From Emydura subglobosa (taxonomy: Eukaryota; Chordata; Testudines; Chelidae), in assembly GCA_007922225.1 (NCBI GenBank), contig ML679941.1, forward strand, positions 59,553,079 to 59,617,078: 64,000 nucleotides of DNA. Direction: 5' to 3'. A program made the translations under genes and the position numbers. How positions within the stretch are numbered: the first letter of the stretch is position 1; each line of letters starts with the position of its first letter. The notes under the pieces are model-generated. The model was given only the letters and a program-made list of their open reading frames with translations, made no database searches and had not been told where the DNA came from. Positions 1 through 12,060 of this stretch are shown here, piece by piece.

Positions 1-144
1 AGAATTTCTAAAAGTGCTCAGCATTGGCCTGACTGGTATCATTAAGTCAGTGGTGAAAGTCTCATTGATTTTAGTGAGAGCAGAATTAGGTCAATGCTAA
101 AAGCTTTTGATAATCTCACTCTTCCTTCCAGGATAGAAGGGGGA

Positions 145-365
145 GTGTAGTCTAGTGGGTATTACACATGACTGAGAATCAGGGCCCCTGGCTTCTCCTA
201 CTGTCTCTACCACTGATGTGGCATGTAACCACGTGTAAGTCACTTAACATCTTTGTCTCATTTTACCCATCTTTAAAATGGGACTATTAATACTTTCCCA
301 CCACCCAGACTGGTGAGGTTTTGAGGGTCTCTGAGGAAAAGGCATTATGTAATAGAAGTATAAAG
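145..365 (+). mobile_element. MIR / CORE-SINE copy
   Basis: The order of blocks matches a tRNA-derived CORE-SINE of the MIR group. There is a head with GTGTAGTCTAGTGGGTA, then a body with CTACCACTGATGTGGCATGTAACC, then GTAAGTCACTTAACATCT and CATCTTTAAAATGGGACTATTAAT, and an A/T-rich tail with TTATTATTATTATG. MIRs are ancient, immobile RNA-polymerase-III-derived retroposons. Family assignment is from memory of the consensus; orientation is clear from the head-to-tail order. Confidence 0.8.
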
Positions 366-1085
366 TATTAACTTTATTATTATTATGATGACACTGGAGT
401 ATACTAGATCTAAGTATTTGTGGTCATCAGATGCCTCTGCTTCACTTAAGCATAATCAACCTCTGAGGCTTGTTATTTGCTGCTATGATCATAAACACCT
501 AAATACAACCTTTCAATTAAGCTGATGACAGAGATCCAGATTTTACGTTTAGATGGTCACACTCAACACCCAGAGAATTTAAAGCTACCAGTGACCATGA
601 TTTGGCCTAATATTTTAATCAGTTTGTTCCATTGCCTGTCATTTTGCATATGTTACTCCATTCTTCTTGCTGAGAATTATGTATATGCACCAAGAGAAGA
701 ATGTGGAATGACTGACTAGCTGTCTTTTAAAGCTGACATTATAGGAGTGACTGTATGAGTACCTTTCTGAAACTAATGATTCTCTGAATGCTGTCTAAGT
801 CGTGAAGGTAACTTGTGAACATTTCTGTGGGGACATTTTTTGATGGTTAATTGAAGAAGGGCAGAGTTAAAATATATAATGTTATGCAGTGACTGAAACA
901 ACCTGGGAAAACCTAAAGAAAAGGAAAGGCATTCATTTTTTCAAAAGGAAAGCTTTAACATACATTGGTGAAGAGGAACCTTTGGGTGGGAGGGAAGTGC
1001 AGTTTCCTGCTTTTAACCAGAATTTTGAGCTGACAAGAATAGTAAAGAGATTTGTTGTTTAAAATTGCTTTAAGGGGTTGTATGT
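366..1085. other. Non-coding, nothing recognised
   Basis: AT-rich sequence. The only open frame (525-719, plus, 64 codons) has no recognisable domain and no splice-site or promoter context. Confidence 0.6.
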
Positions 1086-1093
1086 TTCTACAC

Positions 1094-1224
1094 CAGTGGT
1101 TTTCAACTTTTTTTTCATTTGCAGATCCCTAAAATATTTCGAATAGTGGTGCGGACCCCTTTGGAAACCTTAGACGTAGTCTGTGGACCCCCAGGGTCTG
1201 CAGATCACAGGTTGAAAACCACTG
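1094..1224. mobile_element. Short non-autonomous hAT-type element with TIRs and TSD
   Basis: A 131-bp element. It begins CAGTGGTTTTCAAC and ends GTTGAAAACCACTG, a perfect 14-bp terminal inverted repeat. It is flanked by TTCTACAC (1086-1093) and TTTTACAC (1225-1232), which match at 7 of 8 positions, as expected for the 8-bp duplication made by hAT transposases. The interior has no coding capacity. The CAGTGGTT ends and 8-bp duplication support the hAT superfamily; the subfamily name is not known to me. Confidence 0.9.
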
Positions 1225-1232
1225 TTTTACAC

Positions 1233-3666
1233 CAAGAAATTGCACAGATGAGTAGTACAGTCACTTTATTTTTGTCAAATCAGAGAGCTATAATTATCCA
1301 TTGTGTTATATGTCCTATAAAGATGTGAGACTATGCCAACTGGATACACCTAATAGAATATGAAAAGCTTTGTATTTATACCATACTTCTTTATCTGGTT
1401 TCTTTATTTATACTAGCATTTGAAATTAAGAATATTTATAAATGCTGAGAACTCTCTCTGCAAAACTGTTCTACAGAGAAAAAGGCTGTTTTGGGAAGTT
1501 TATTTTAAAAATTGCAAGCAAAAACTTCTTACTGCATGACGGAAGTGAGAGGGGATGCCCCACTGCAAAGCAACAGGCTGAGAAGGAGACCTGAGAAAAA
1601 TTTGATCTTCAGGCTGCACAGTTGATTTTTTAAAAAGTCTAAATCAAAATGAAGCATTTTGACTAATCTGATCGAAAATTTTTTCAATCATCATTGAAAT
1701 TTTAACTCTTGGTCCTACTTCGGGATGAGGAAATAATTTCAAAAACTGAAACTCTTGCAGGATAGGAAAACAGTTTCTTGCCCAACTCTAGTGACCATTC
1801 ATCTAGCAGCACTGAGCATTTGATATTGTTGGCAAACAATGGCCAGTGTTCTCTCTTGCCAATATTATCCTGTGCTCTCTCAGTCCTTAAAGTATCCTCC
1901 TCTTTTTGAAATTGTCATGTGACATGTCATCAACACAACTGTTCACTGGGTATAAGGAATGGGCTGCTGTTGTCCAGTTTTGTATTGTCTGATCCACCAC
2001 TAGGCTCATCTGATTGTCACTGGAAAATATCTTTGTGCATGTTTAAAGGTTCTGGTGTTAATATTTTTGGATGAGAAATGGTCTGTTCTGGTTACATCAG
2101 ATTCTTTGCATATGTCTGTGAACAGCCTGAACTCTGGTTCCTAACTAACTCTGGTTGGTGGCAATGCAATAAAGTTCACGCTATGATTTTTTGCTATCCA
2201 AGCCACTGTTTAAGTATAGAGGTGGACAGGTAGTCTACAGACTTCATACACTTGTCACCAGCTATGTTTTTTCCTGACATTTGTCATTCCTTTACACAAC
2301 AGCTATATTAGGGGGATGACCCTAATGACTGTGGCTGCATCTGCACTCCATTCATGTCTGAGTTCCTCAAGGGTTTCATGGATTTTCAACAACTGCACTG
2401 TGACCTTCCACTTCTGCATATTGAGTTTTGCATTCCTATTTCCTATTGCATTGGGTATTGTATAGTTCATCACTGCGTCACATTATGTGAGATGCTTATC
2501 AAACATGCAAAAGGCGATTGCCACTGATCTGAATTGTGGATCACGTTTTTCCTTCTGCTTCTGTCTTTGCAGCCTCCGTATATGAAAATGGCCATTTACA
2601 ATTTTATTGGGGTTGTTTTTTCCTTTGAGAGATGTTTATTTTTTCAGCTTAGATGATGACTCATCAGTGTCCATGGTGATGACTTCGGAAGGCCTAACTG
2701 ATGTCATACAGTAAAATAGAGATGACATCATGCTGTGTTGTAAATATTTCCCTTTAATTCTTAATGTTATCAGATGAGTTTGACCAGGTAGCAATCCCTC
2801 TCTTTTATATTATCTGATCTTTCATAACTGTGGGAGAATCACTGTTTCAGTTAAATGTATGTGGCAGAGCATAAATGGGACTCGCCTGCAATGGTAGAAA
2901 TTTCAGTATATAAATGGAAGCCATTACACAGGCTCTTAGTAGCCAGATGGTCTTGAACGTATTGTGTGTCTTAACTAGTTCCACCCTTCTGTATATAATC
3001 CTTTATGGCTGTTAATTCAGTAATACAGTGTGTACTGTGCAGAGGCGGTCGCAACATTATGCTTACAAAAGACCTTAATGAGATTAGTGGGGAATTCAGT
3101 AATGGAATGACTAGAGTAATATGTCACTGTATGCAAAAAATAAATAAAGCAAAGCATAAAGTACCATATCAAATTAATGGGGAATTCTAAATGGAAGCTC
3201 TGAATCTATATCCAAACTTGCAGTATGAGTGGAGAAGACCCACGTGGGCAAGGGAGCGGTGGGAAGAAGAGGAAGATCTGTGGGGACTAGGCAGACCAAA
3301 GGTGGAATGTGGGCAGGGATCGGGGAACTGTTGCACTCAAGAGCTCAAGTCTGGTTGAAAAGCCTAAAAACAAAAGAAACACATAAACAGATTGAGATCT
3401 AATTAGCTGGATGAACTCCACAGTGACTCAAAAAATAATTTTTTGGTATCATCCAAATTCAGTGTGTTTAAGAGATGAGTCTGAACAAACAGTTGCTCTT
3501 ACTTTTAAAAGCAAAATTGAATTCTATATTGCCATTGCAAACAGCTGTTAGATTTCAATTAAATTATTTGCGTTGGTAACAGTGTATTTATTAAACCATT
3601 TCCTTCTTTTTCTTAGTAATAATTTTGAGTAATTTTTCAAAGTACTGAAATCATTCTTGTATGCAC
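1233..3666. other. Non-coding, nothing recognised
   Basis: A 2.4-kb stretch of ordinary AT-rich sequence. The one open frame longer than 60 codons (3005-3190, plus) shows no domain and no exon signals. No repeat family was identified. Confidence 0.55.
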
Positions 3667-3836
3667 TGTGGTGGTAGCCGTACTGGTCCCAGGATATTAG
3701 AGAAACAAGGTGGGTGAGGTATCTTTTATTGGACCAATTTCTCTTGGCGAGAGAGACTCTTATATGTCTCTCTCACCAAGAGAAGTTGGTCCATTAAAAG
3801 GTATTACCTAACCCTCTTGTGTCTCCAAAATCATAC
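3667..3836. mobile_element. Penelope-like 3' region in inverted arrangement
   Basis: GTGGTAGCCGTACTGGTCCCAG, then AGGTGGGTGAGGTATC and TTTTATTGGACCAATTTCTC, match (reverse strand) a tail repeat common in turtle and crocodilian genomes. I associate it with Penelope-like retroelements. After an 8-base centre (3758-3765) the same sequence returns on the other strand (CTCACCAAGAGAAGTTGGTCC). This gives an inverted repeat with arms of about 58 bp (3700-3757 and 3766-3825 onward). Family name is from memory; the inverted structure is directly visible. Confidence 0.65.
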
Positions 3837-5589
3837 TTGACTTTCTCATTGTGATGAAATAAAGTATAAATGCATGGTTGGTTTTACGCACACAATACAA
3901 TCTATTTAAGTCTTGACTTGTGTTATCTCAGACTCATCATAAAGAGATGGGTGAAAAGGATCCTAGCTCTAACTCTACTATTGTCACCACTGACCACTTC
4001 TAATATTTGTACAGTTACCCTAAGAAAACATACATAAGACCCACATCAACTATTATTTTACTTCTTTGCAACTAGTGTAAGTTGAATTTAAATTAATGAT
4101 AGTCTTTACTAATTTTTTAAAAGACGTTACCTGTTTTTAGCAGCTATTAAATGCCAGTTCTTGCCTTTTGCTTCACTTGCTTGTCACTTGAAAAGTCATT
4201 TACTATCCATTTTGATGGCTCCTGTGATCACTGCAATAGAAAGTATTTCAATTTAGCCACTCTTCAAAATGTTCCCATGAATTTGACAGCTGATATCTAA
4301 ATAAATCCATTATTAGAATGGTATAATAGGAAAGAGGATATGCTGCTGTTATTAGTTTTGAAGAAAAGTCTTTAAAATAAAAGACACACACAGCCTACTA
4401 TTGTATGCAAGAAGCTGTTACCTTGTTACTATAATATTACAAAGAAGATCAAATACAGCTATAATATCAAACGTGCCATTTGTATGTGTTTATACTTAAA
4501 AAAACCTCTTTATGATGTCAGAAGACTTAATGTGATAATAGTCACATGGCAGTAATTTGAATATGTGTTTATAGAGGCTGACTTGAAGGAATTGTTTTTT
4601 CAGGCTGTACTTCAATAAAGGTGAAAATAGGCTCAAAACATTATTCTTTCCCCCTTTTAGTTTCCTTACTCAAATGAATGTAAGCACCCTTTTTGAACAC
4701 TTTGGGCCAAATCTTCAGGTGCACCTGAGATATGTTTACTGCACCTGGGTATGGGAGATACAAGTAATTTTCAACCACATTAACGCCCCAAATCTTGGGG
4801 CAGCTTCAGACCGGTGTGTTTTAAAGTTGCCTCAGTACCACTGTAGCTTACACTAACAGTAACTGCCCTGTGAGGATTCCTGTGCAAGGGAACTCCCTAG
4901 CTGACTGTTTAAGACATCTTTCTGTTCCCTTTGTGTTGCAGAAGTTGGGTAGAAGGGACAGAGTAAGGGCAAGAATCACATCCTCTGTTATCAAGGTATT
5001 CCATTAGGTTATATTTGTGTGTGTGATGCTGGCAGACCAGGGCCCAGTTCATGTCAGAGCCACAGGCCACTTGTGTATTAGTATAGATCAAAGTGATTGT
5101 TTAATGTATCTGAGTGTTTAAATGTCATGAAAACTAGTGGGATGTTACTTCCATTGTTTTCACTTATCTGTATCCTATCTGTAAAGTAGTAGCAAACATT
5201 TACATTGTGTATACCCCTGTAACTAAATAACCCATAAAATGAGAGAGAAGCTTTGTGGAGTGCAAATGAAGAACTTTAACAGAAAAATGCTAATTTCTAA
5301 GCAAGAGGTCATTGTGTGTGGGGATCAGAGGTCAAACACTCTAAGTACCTCCTCGCTCTCCGTCATCAATGAAAAAGTCCATGTGAGTAGTGACACTGTC
5401 AGCTTGTTTTCTATGAGAAGAAGCTATAAATATGGATTCAAGGAAAAATCTTGAATCTCTGAGCTGTTTGGACTCTTACAGGGAAGTGCAGAGCAGAGAT
5501 CTCCAGAAACTGGCAGTGTATTACTTCACTGCCACCATTTGGAATTAAAAAATGTGGCTCACCTCTGCATATATTTGATCTGCTTTGAT
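3837..5589. other. Non-coding, mostly unrecognised
   Basis: Mostly AT-rich with no exon signal. Around 4704-4720 the motif GGGCCAAATCTTCAGGTG resembles the end of a palindromic MITE common in turtles, but no matching opposite end was found. Short open frames at 4674-4856 (plus), 4909-5091 (minus) and 5239-5454 (plus) are not supported as genes. Confidence 0.5.
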
Positions 5590-5880
5590 CTCTCAATAAC
5601 TCTCATTTCCCTTTTTTAGCTAATAAAACTTTAGTTAGTTCACTATAGAATTGGCTGTCTTTGGTTTCAGAAGTATCAATTGATCTTGGGTAAGTAACTG
5701 GTCTCTTGGGACTGGGAACATTGGTGTGATTTTTGGTTTGTGACCTTTTATCACAAAGTCCAGTTTGTCTGGGTGGGAAGATAGACTGGAAAGTCTAAGA
5801 GGACTGTCTGACTCCACACTAAGACAGATATAGTGATCCAGGAGTTCACCTTTGTCACTCACTTAGACATCATGTTGACA
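5590..5880 (+). mobile_element. LTR-like repeat fragment (R/U5-like part)
   Basis: The segment TAGCTAATAAAACTTTAGTTAG carries a polyadenylation-type AATAAA. It is followed by TTGATCTTGGGTAAGTAACTGG and ATAGTGATCCAGGAGTTCAC, which I remember from a dispersed turtle repeat with LTR-like organisation. No second LTR or internal gene was found, so it would be a solo or truncated copy. A match to a curated turtle LTR consensus would confirm it; a unique hit would refute it. Confidence 0.5.
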
Positions 5881-8800
5881 TTTGTGATGCCAAAGTGAAG
5901 CTGCCACTCAGAAACGTAAGCAGGTCTTTAGAATGTAATCATCCCTCTTCTTTCTTGCATGGCTTAATCACCCTTGGAATAGTTAACTATGGTGACATTT
6001 ATATTGTCAGCATTAGGCTTCAGAATTAACATGCCATTCATCTGAATGGGAGCAGTTCAGCCTTCTTTAAACTAATGATCCAGACTGTCTGTAGATTAGA
6101 CAGAGACATTGTGTTGGTTTACATCTAGCTGGCGTTTTCAAGAGTATCTTCACAATTCTAAGGGCTGGAGACTTTTTAAAAAAAAAAAAAAAAATTAAAA
6201 CCTGGAATCTGGAATAGATGACTGCAGCTACCACCGGAATGTGCTGATTCGCTGAGCCAGCACTAGCTGGCCCAATCTCACCTTTGACTTTGAGGAATTC
6301 CAGAATAAAGGAGCAGGTAAAATGCCAACGATGCTGGCCAACCTTCCATAATGATTCACTTTTTATGGGGTGGATTTTTTGGAATATATCCAGGTGTTTG
6401 AATGCCAAGAGCTCCTGTTGGTTAGAGAAAGCAGTGAGATGAAAAAGGCCAGGTTATGTAGCTAGAAGAAAAGGCCAGAGAGGAGGCAGAGAAGGTTATG
6501 GGCTATGGACAGCAGATCTTTTTGTTCCTGTTTTAAAGGTTACCCTTAACCAAATCATTGTAGAGGGGCCATTTAAATATAACAGTGAGGTTTGGGGAAG
6601 CGGGTAAGATATTCTTCTTCTAGTCTTCTCCCCAGTTACATCACCTATGTAGAGAGACAAAAGGAGATAAGAGGAAAGTATGCAGAAAGTGCTAGGAGAA
6701 GGAGTACCCAGATGCGGCAGGAGAAATAGTGGCATTTTTCTTTTCAGCTTGTAAAACTGGACCTTTCTATCTTAAATTTGGAGCATTTCTGCTCAATGTT
6801 ATTTTCAAGGTTCTGCACAGTATTCCGATCCTACTTCCATAGAGGAAGCAAAGCTAGTGGCTATTAATTACACTGCGTCCTGCTTCAGTATTGTTGAGAG
6901 GAGGTAAAGTAACATCTTTTTTGAAAACAGAGAACATTGTGTCAGGAAAAGCAGTTTACTCTGGTGACTTGCATTGTGTGTAAGTTTTTGTGGATGCTGT
7001 TTGCTTATAGACTCTTGGATGGAGAGCTTCAGTAATGTAAAAAGGAGCAGAGGTAGGCTAATGATTCTTAAAACAGAGGCTGATGCTCCAATTTAAAATG
7101 TATTTGCGCTCATCATGAAAACATCAAATTTGTTGGCTCCCTTTTCTTTTTTCCCCAATATGATTGTGTTATTTCTTGTCATACTGTAAAACATACATGT
7201 GACTATAAAGCTGCCAGTTGTGGAGCTGTACTCAATAGCATAATAGGAGGGAGTCTTCGTCTTCTGTTTATGAATGAATACTGATGATTAAGTGTATAAA
7301 CTTCGGGTTGTTGTGGACAGCATGTAGTTTCTAAATTGATTGTATTTGTTCTGAATAATATACCTAAAGGCTTTGTAATGAACCTAGGTTTTATAAATTA
7401 AAAGAGAAAACAAAAATCACTTCACCAACCACTTCAGTACAGCTATCGCTGGCATAGACCATGACAACTATTTAACAGCATATGACAAAACAACACAAAG
7501 TTTATGACAGGAAGAAAAGAAGGATACCATAGTGAATTGAAATTATAGGGAGAATTTACTGTATATAGCAGACATTACCCAAACTGCAACTAATTTAAGG
7601 ATGCATTAGCAATTTTAGTACAACCCTTTCATTTTCATGGTTTGTAAAACTGCTTTAAAAATTCACTTTGGACTGACGCTTTGTTTACAATAACCCAATC
7701 TGTGAGAACCTTTTCAAATAAACTACAAAGGTTATGTTAAATGGTTTATAAATTAAGTTAAACTTCTAAGAATTTCGTATTCACTCCTATTTTGTAATTT
7801 TTACTGTAAGTCACTTGAAAATTGGATTTAGGCTTCTAAGTCACTCACCTCTGAAAAGTTTACCTCAGCTTCTGAAAATTTGGCCCTATAAACCAAAGCC
7901 TCCGAATATATGATTTTAAACTCATACTTCTAAAGATGGGGAGGAGGGGAAAACCCAAATTATAAATCTAATTAAGGAAAAACAACACATTTTTCTCAAT
8001 TTTGGAAGAGAGTTTCCGTTTTCATATGTTTGAACAAACATTTCAATTTAAGCAAACATTAAGACCTAAGTAGTTTAGGTGGACTCTCAGCCTGAGTGCC
8101 GCTTGGAGTGTCAACCATATCTTTACTTGTCAATATAAGTACATAATAAGGGTACATTATATGATTCCATAAAATAAGCTATTTTAATTAAGTGCTGCAT
8201 GAATTTATAATGTATTAATCATGACAAAGGTATGGCATGTAATGGTTAAATTTCTTTCATGGTTTTTTCATTAGATATTTATATAATTTACAAATGATGA
8301 GGTAATTAACATAATTTATTTGAGAGATCCATATTCCTGTCCTTAATTACATAGTTCCAGCAATACTGCATACTAAAGATACTCTGATTAAGAATTGTCA
8401 TGATCCCATTCCATGCAATCCTTGTTGCCTGCCCTCCAGACATGTGCTTGTAATCCTTAAATTTCTGACAAAATCATCATTTCAAGATTACCGAAATGCA
8501 TGTACTCTGGTGAATCAATCCCATTAATCTGTGTTATCCTGATTGTCTTGGTTATTCTTAGTTTTATGCTTTTTTTGTAAGTCCATTTTAAAAGCTAATA
8601 TTAACACAACATTAAGGCTGAGAAATTAAGCACTTCCAACTTGTGCTTATGCTTTCAATATGGTCTTTATATCATTATGAATGCTCTCCGCTAATATAGC
8701 ATATAATATAATACATACGGGGTCATTCAAATTTAAATACTCATAACTTAAAACTAATGAATAGATTTTGTACAAACTGGTTTAGGCAGATCTCACTGAA

Positions 8801-11275
8801 ACTTAAAAATCAAGCCAACTCTTTCTCCAACTGGTACCTGTTTATATTTTGTATACATGACGACTGGAAGCAGTTGAGAAATAAATGCTCTCAATTCCCC
8901 TAAAGAAATCCAGGAAATGTCATTCTAATCACTTACAATGAGACAGTCTTTGAAGGAACTTCTGTTAAATTGAAGCTTGTGTGTGCCTGAGCTGAGCCCT
9001 GTACACTGAAGGGAGAGTCAGCAGAAGTGGCTTTATGAAACCTTTCTACCCTCACAATCCCGAGGTTTGCTAGGGACTGTTTCAGCCCCTGGCACATACA
9101 TTAGAGCACCATTGGGGCATCTCTAGTTTATGCAATCAGAGATTACTCTCTCTGAGCCATTTCCCCAGACTCTGGTTGAGATGGAGCATAACATGATGCA
9201 CTCACCCTTACACACCCCCTCCTCATCTTTGAACCACACCCTTATGACCAAGGATGGGGAATCCTCAGCTACCTGTTTCAATCATCTTAAAATCCCCTTT
9301 TTGCCACTGAAGTGGATTGAGATCTTTATCTCTGAAGAAAATCTCTTACAAACTGAAATCTTCATTATAGTTAAATAATTACTTCAGCATCTGATTAACT
9401 CTTCTTGGAACCATTTTATACTTCCTTCTGTTCAGACAGAGGTTATATTTAAAAATAAAAAAGCACTGGAGATTTAAAATCTCCAGAATCTGAAGATGAC
9501 CCGTAGCTTTTCTTTAATGCATTACCATAGGATTCCAGTCAGGTAGCTATAGCACAATTAGTTGCCTGGTGTTTCAGAAAGTGGCTGACAGTGATACAAA
9601 ATTATGTGTTCCTCAGACTGAAGTGAAAATAATTGATAGATTTACCTGACAATGTGAGAAATTAATTCCCCCTCCTCCCACCCTCTATTTTTGCATTATA
9701 GGAGGAAAATGTTTTTTTCCTTCCATTACCATATACCTACCATGGACAATGGAATGTCAGAGCACTAGCCAGAATATAAGAAAAGAGAGAATTTGCCCTG
9801 CAACATCCAATATACATGTGCATAAAGCCAAGAGATCAGAATGGTCCTTTGCATTATTACTTTACATCTATCTTTTTTGTTTTTGATTTCATGAGAACTG
9901 TTGATTTCCTTTGTGACATTACCCAAAGCAACTATAGAGCACTGACTTGAAACAGTTCTATAAAACTGAGGCACTACACATGAATTAATCAAATAAAAAG
10001 GGGGCCTGTGGTATATTTTAAAAAAAGAAAAGAAGATTAGAGGTGACATTTTATCCAGATAAGGCAAAAAGAAAAGAACAAATTTTATTGGATAGAAGAG
10101 AAACTGGTAATCCTATACACTAGAGAAGATAAGGAGGTGAGTACAAAGGAAATGGTAATTAAAGTGTAGAAAATGGGTTGGTTTAGGTTGTGAAAGGTCC
10201 AGGTTGTATGCAGTGGTGGCAAATAGGGATTAGAGGGTAAAAGCCAGTTAGTGGATCAAATGGTGAGGAATCTGTTTCATTCAAAGGGGTGAAAACCTAG
10301 GCTGCTTGGGAGAGGATTAGTATTGGGAAGCGATAATTGCAGTTGGAAAGGAAGACAATAAAGACATGCACAAATAAGAGGATAAAAAGAATTTGAAAAA
10401 GAGAAGTAAAAAACAGGATTTAGTGGAACAGAAATTTGCCATTTAATAGAAGTCTCTCATTTAATTCAGGAGGAGATGATTACACAAATGAATAATCAAT
10501 TTGGTTTCAGTATTTCTTACATGATTTGTGTCTCAAAATCTTTACTGGAGGACAGAGGCGGAGGTGTCACGGTTGTGATTATGTGAAAAGGATTTGGAGC
10601 ACTTGCCCTTTTTAGCTGCTGCCAGGTATGCTCTGAGGGGTAAACTTTCAAAACCACATTTGGATGATGCACAGACAAAAGCTTGAGGCTTGCTGACTGT
10701 TAATGGATTTGGAATGCAAAGCTCCCATGCTGAGTTAGCAGCCCTAAATCTGACAAGTGTCTGCCCATTTCTCCTCCAGTAGATTGATTATTTATATATA
10801 TTTTAATAATGGCAGGACATTTTATGCAACAAATGTGAACTTCTGTCCTATGAGTGGGAAATTCTGGTACCTGAATAATTCTAGACGCTAATAGTAGAAG
10901 AAAGAAGACATCAGGTTCTGCTCTAAATGATAGGGTTTGGAAAAGAGGAAGAAATAGAATGGTTTGGACAGGTTTTTTTTTTGTACATGGAAATGCAGCA
11001 CCAGTGAATATAGTTGGTCAGACATGGCAATATGTATTCAATAAATTATTCAACAATTGATGGGAAAAATCATGGAATGAATCATTCCATAAATGTTACT
11101 CAAACATTTACAGATTAATGTAAAATGTAGTCACAAATAAATTATTTGAAGCAACAAGTCAAAATTAGGCAGATAAATTATGTGCAATTAATGATTTGAC
11201 CAGCTCTAACGATTGTCTCTATGTTTACTACAATTGTTTATTACTTATGCAACACTCAACATGTACTAGGGTGAC
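5881..11275. other. Long non-coding stretch
   Basis: About 5.4 kb with no recognisable gene. It contains an A run at about 6178-6194, a very AT-rich portion (roughly 7400-8800), and a 21-bp perfect palindrome at 9466-9486. Open frames at 6067-6408 (minus, 113 codons) and 9765-10067 (minus, 100 codons) are the longest. The first runs through the A/T homopolymer and neither shows a domain. Confidence 0.5.
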
Positions 11276-11335
11276 ACTTTATAGATATACAAAATATACC
11301 GTCCCTGGCCCCAAAAAGTTTATCAAATGAAAAAA
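11276..11335 (-). mobile_element. Possible SINE/LINE tail fragment
   Basis: TATACCGTCCCTGGCCCCAA followed by AAAGTTTATC resembles the reverse complement of the common tail GTAAGCTCTTTGGGGCAGGGAC seen elsewhere in the window. The match is short and the class (L2/L3-type or MIR-type tail) is uncertain. Confidence 0.4.
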
Positions 11336-11439
11336 CTACATACCATAATTAAATAAATTAGAAATAGGCATTTACATGTCAAAGCACTATCCCCTCTGTA
11401 AAATCTCTTCATCTTGCAGAGCTGATGGCTTCCTTGAGA

Positions 11440-12060
11440 TGATCCAGTAGGCTTGTGATGGCGTGTCCAGTCCACACAAGGCTTGAAGGGGTTAAGGTGG
11501 CCAGATAGGCCCCAGGCTGCATCTGGAGGAGGAGTGAGGGTAGGGGATGGGGTGGAACAGGAAATGATTAGACAGGAGGCTCAGCTGAGCAGGAAGAGGA
11601 GTTGAGAGTAGAAAGGTGACTGCAGAGAAGTAGTCTGCAATCACTCCCTGGGAAGTTGGGCCAGAAAAGTAGGAAAGGCTCAGGGGAAAAGCAGCAAGGA
11701 ATGGGAGGGAGCAGACCTTGGCTGCTGATGAGAGGGCTCCTGAGCTGGAGCTTAGAGTAGAGGGTAAGCCCAGGCTCGCCTACCAGCCCTGGGGGAAGTG
11801 GCATGGATCAGACAGTGGAGAGCGGATTGCCTGGGACAGGTCTCCATGGAAGGCTTTGACATCCAGGAAGGGGAGGACCTTCTTGATCTGGCTGGAGGGC
11901 CAAGTCATCAACAGGAAGCTGCAGCTCCTAAAGTGACAGGGACGATGGGTGGACAGACCATCAGAGAAGGGGGTAGCACCTGGAAAGAGCTCATCCCCAG
12001 AGCGACCAGGAGGAGACACCACTAGCAGTGAGTGGACCCTTTGACAAGGCCTCTTTAGGG
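11440..12060 (+). mobile_element. GC-rich LTR-like interspersed repeat
   Basis: A sharp GC-rich block within AT-rich surroundings. Phrases such as CAGGAGGCTCAGCTGAGC, CTACCAGCCCTGGGGGAAGT, GAGGGCCAAGTCATCA, CAGAGCGACCAGGAGGAGAC and a terminal GTGAGTGGACCCTTTGAC match a dispersed turtle repeat I remember as LTR-like. Overlapping frames on both strands (11568-11804, 11718-11936, 11780-12091, 11798-12025) stay open because of base composition and are not credible proteins. Assignment to a retroelement class is inference. Confidence 0.5.

Noticed and set aside
6067..6408. 113-codon minus-strand gene
   Set aside because: Depends on reading through an A/T homopolymer (poly-F in translation); no domain.
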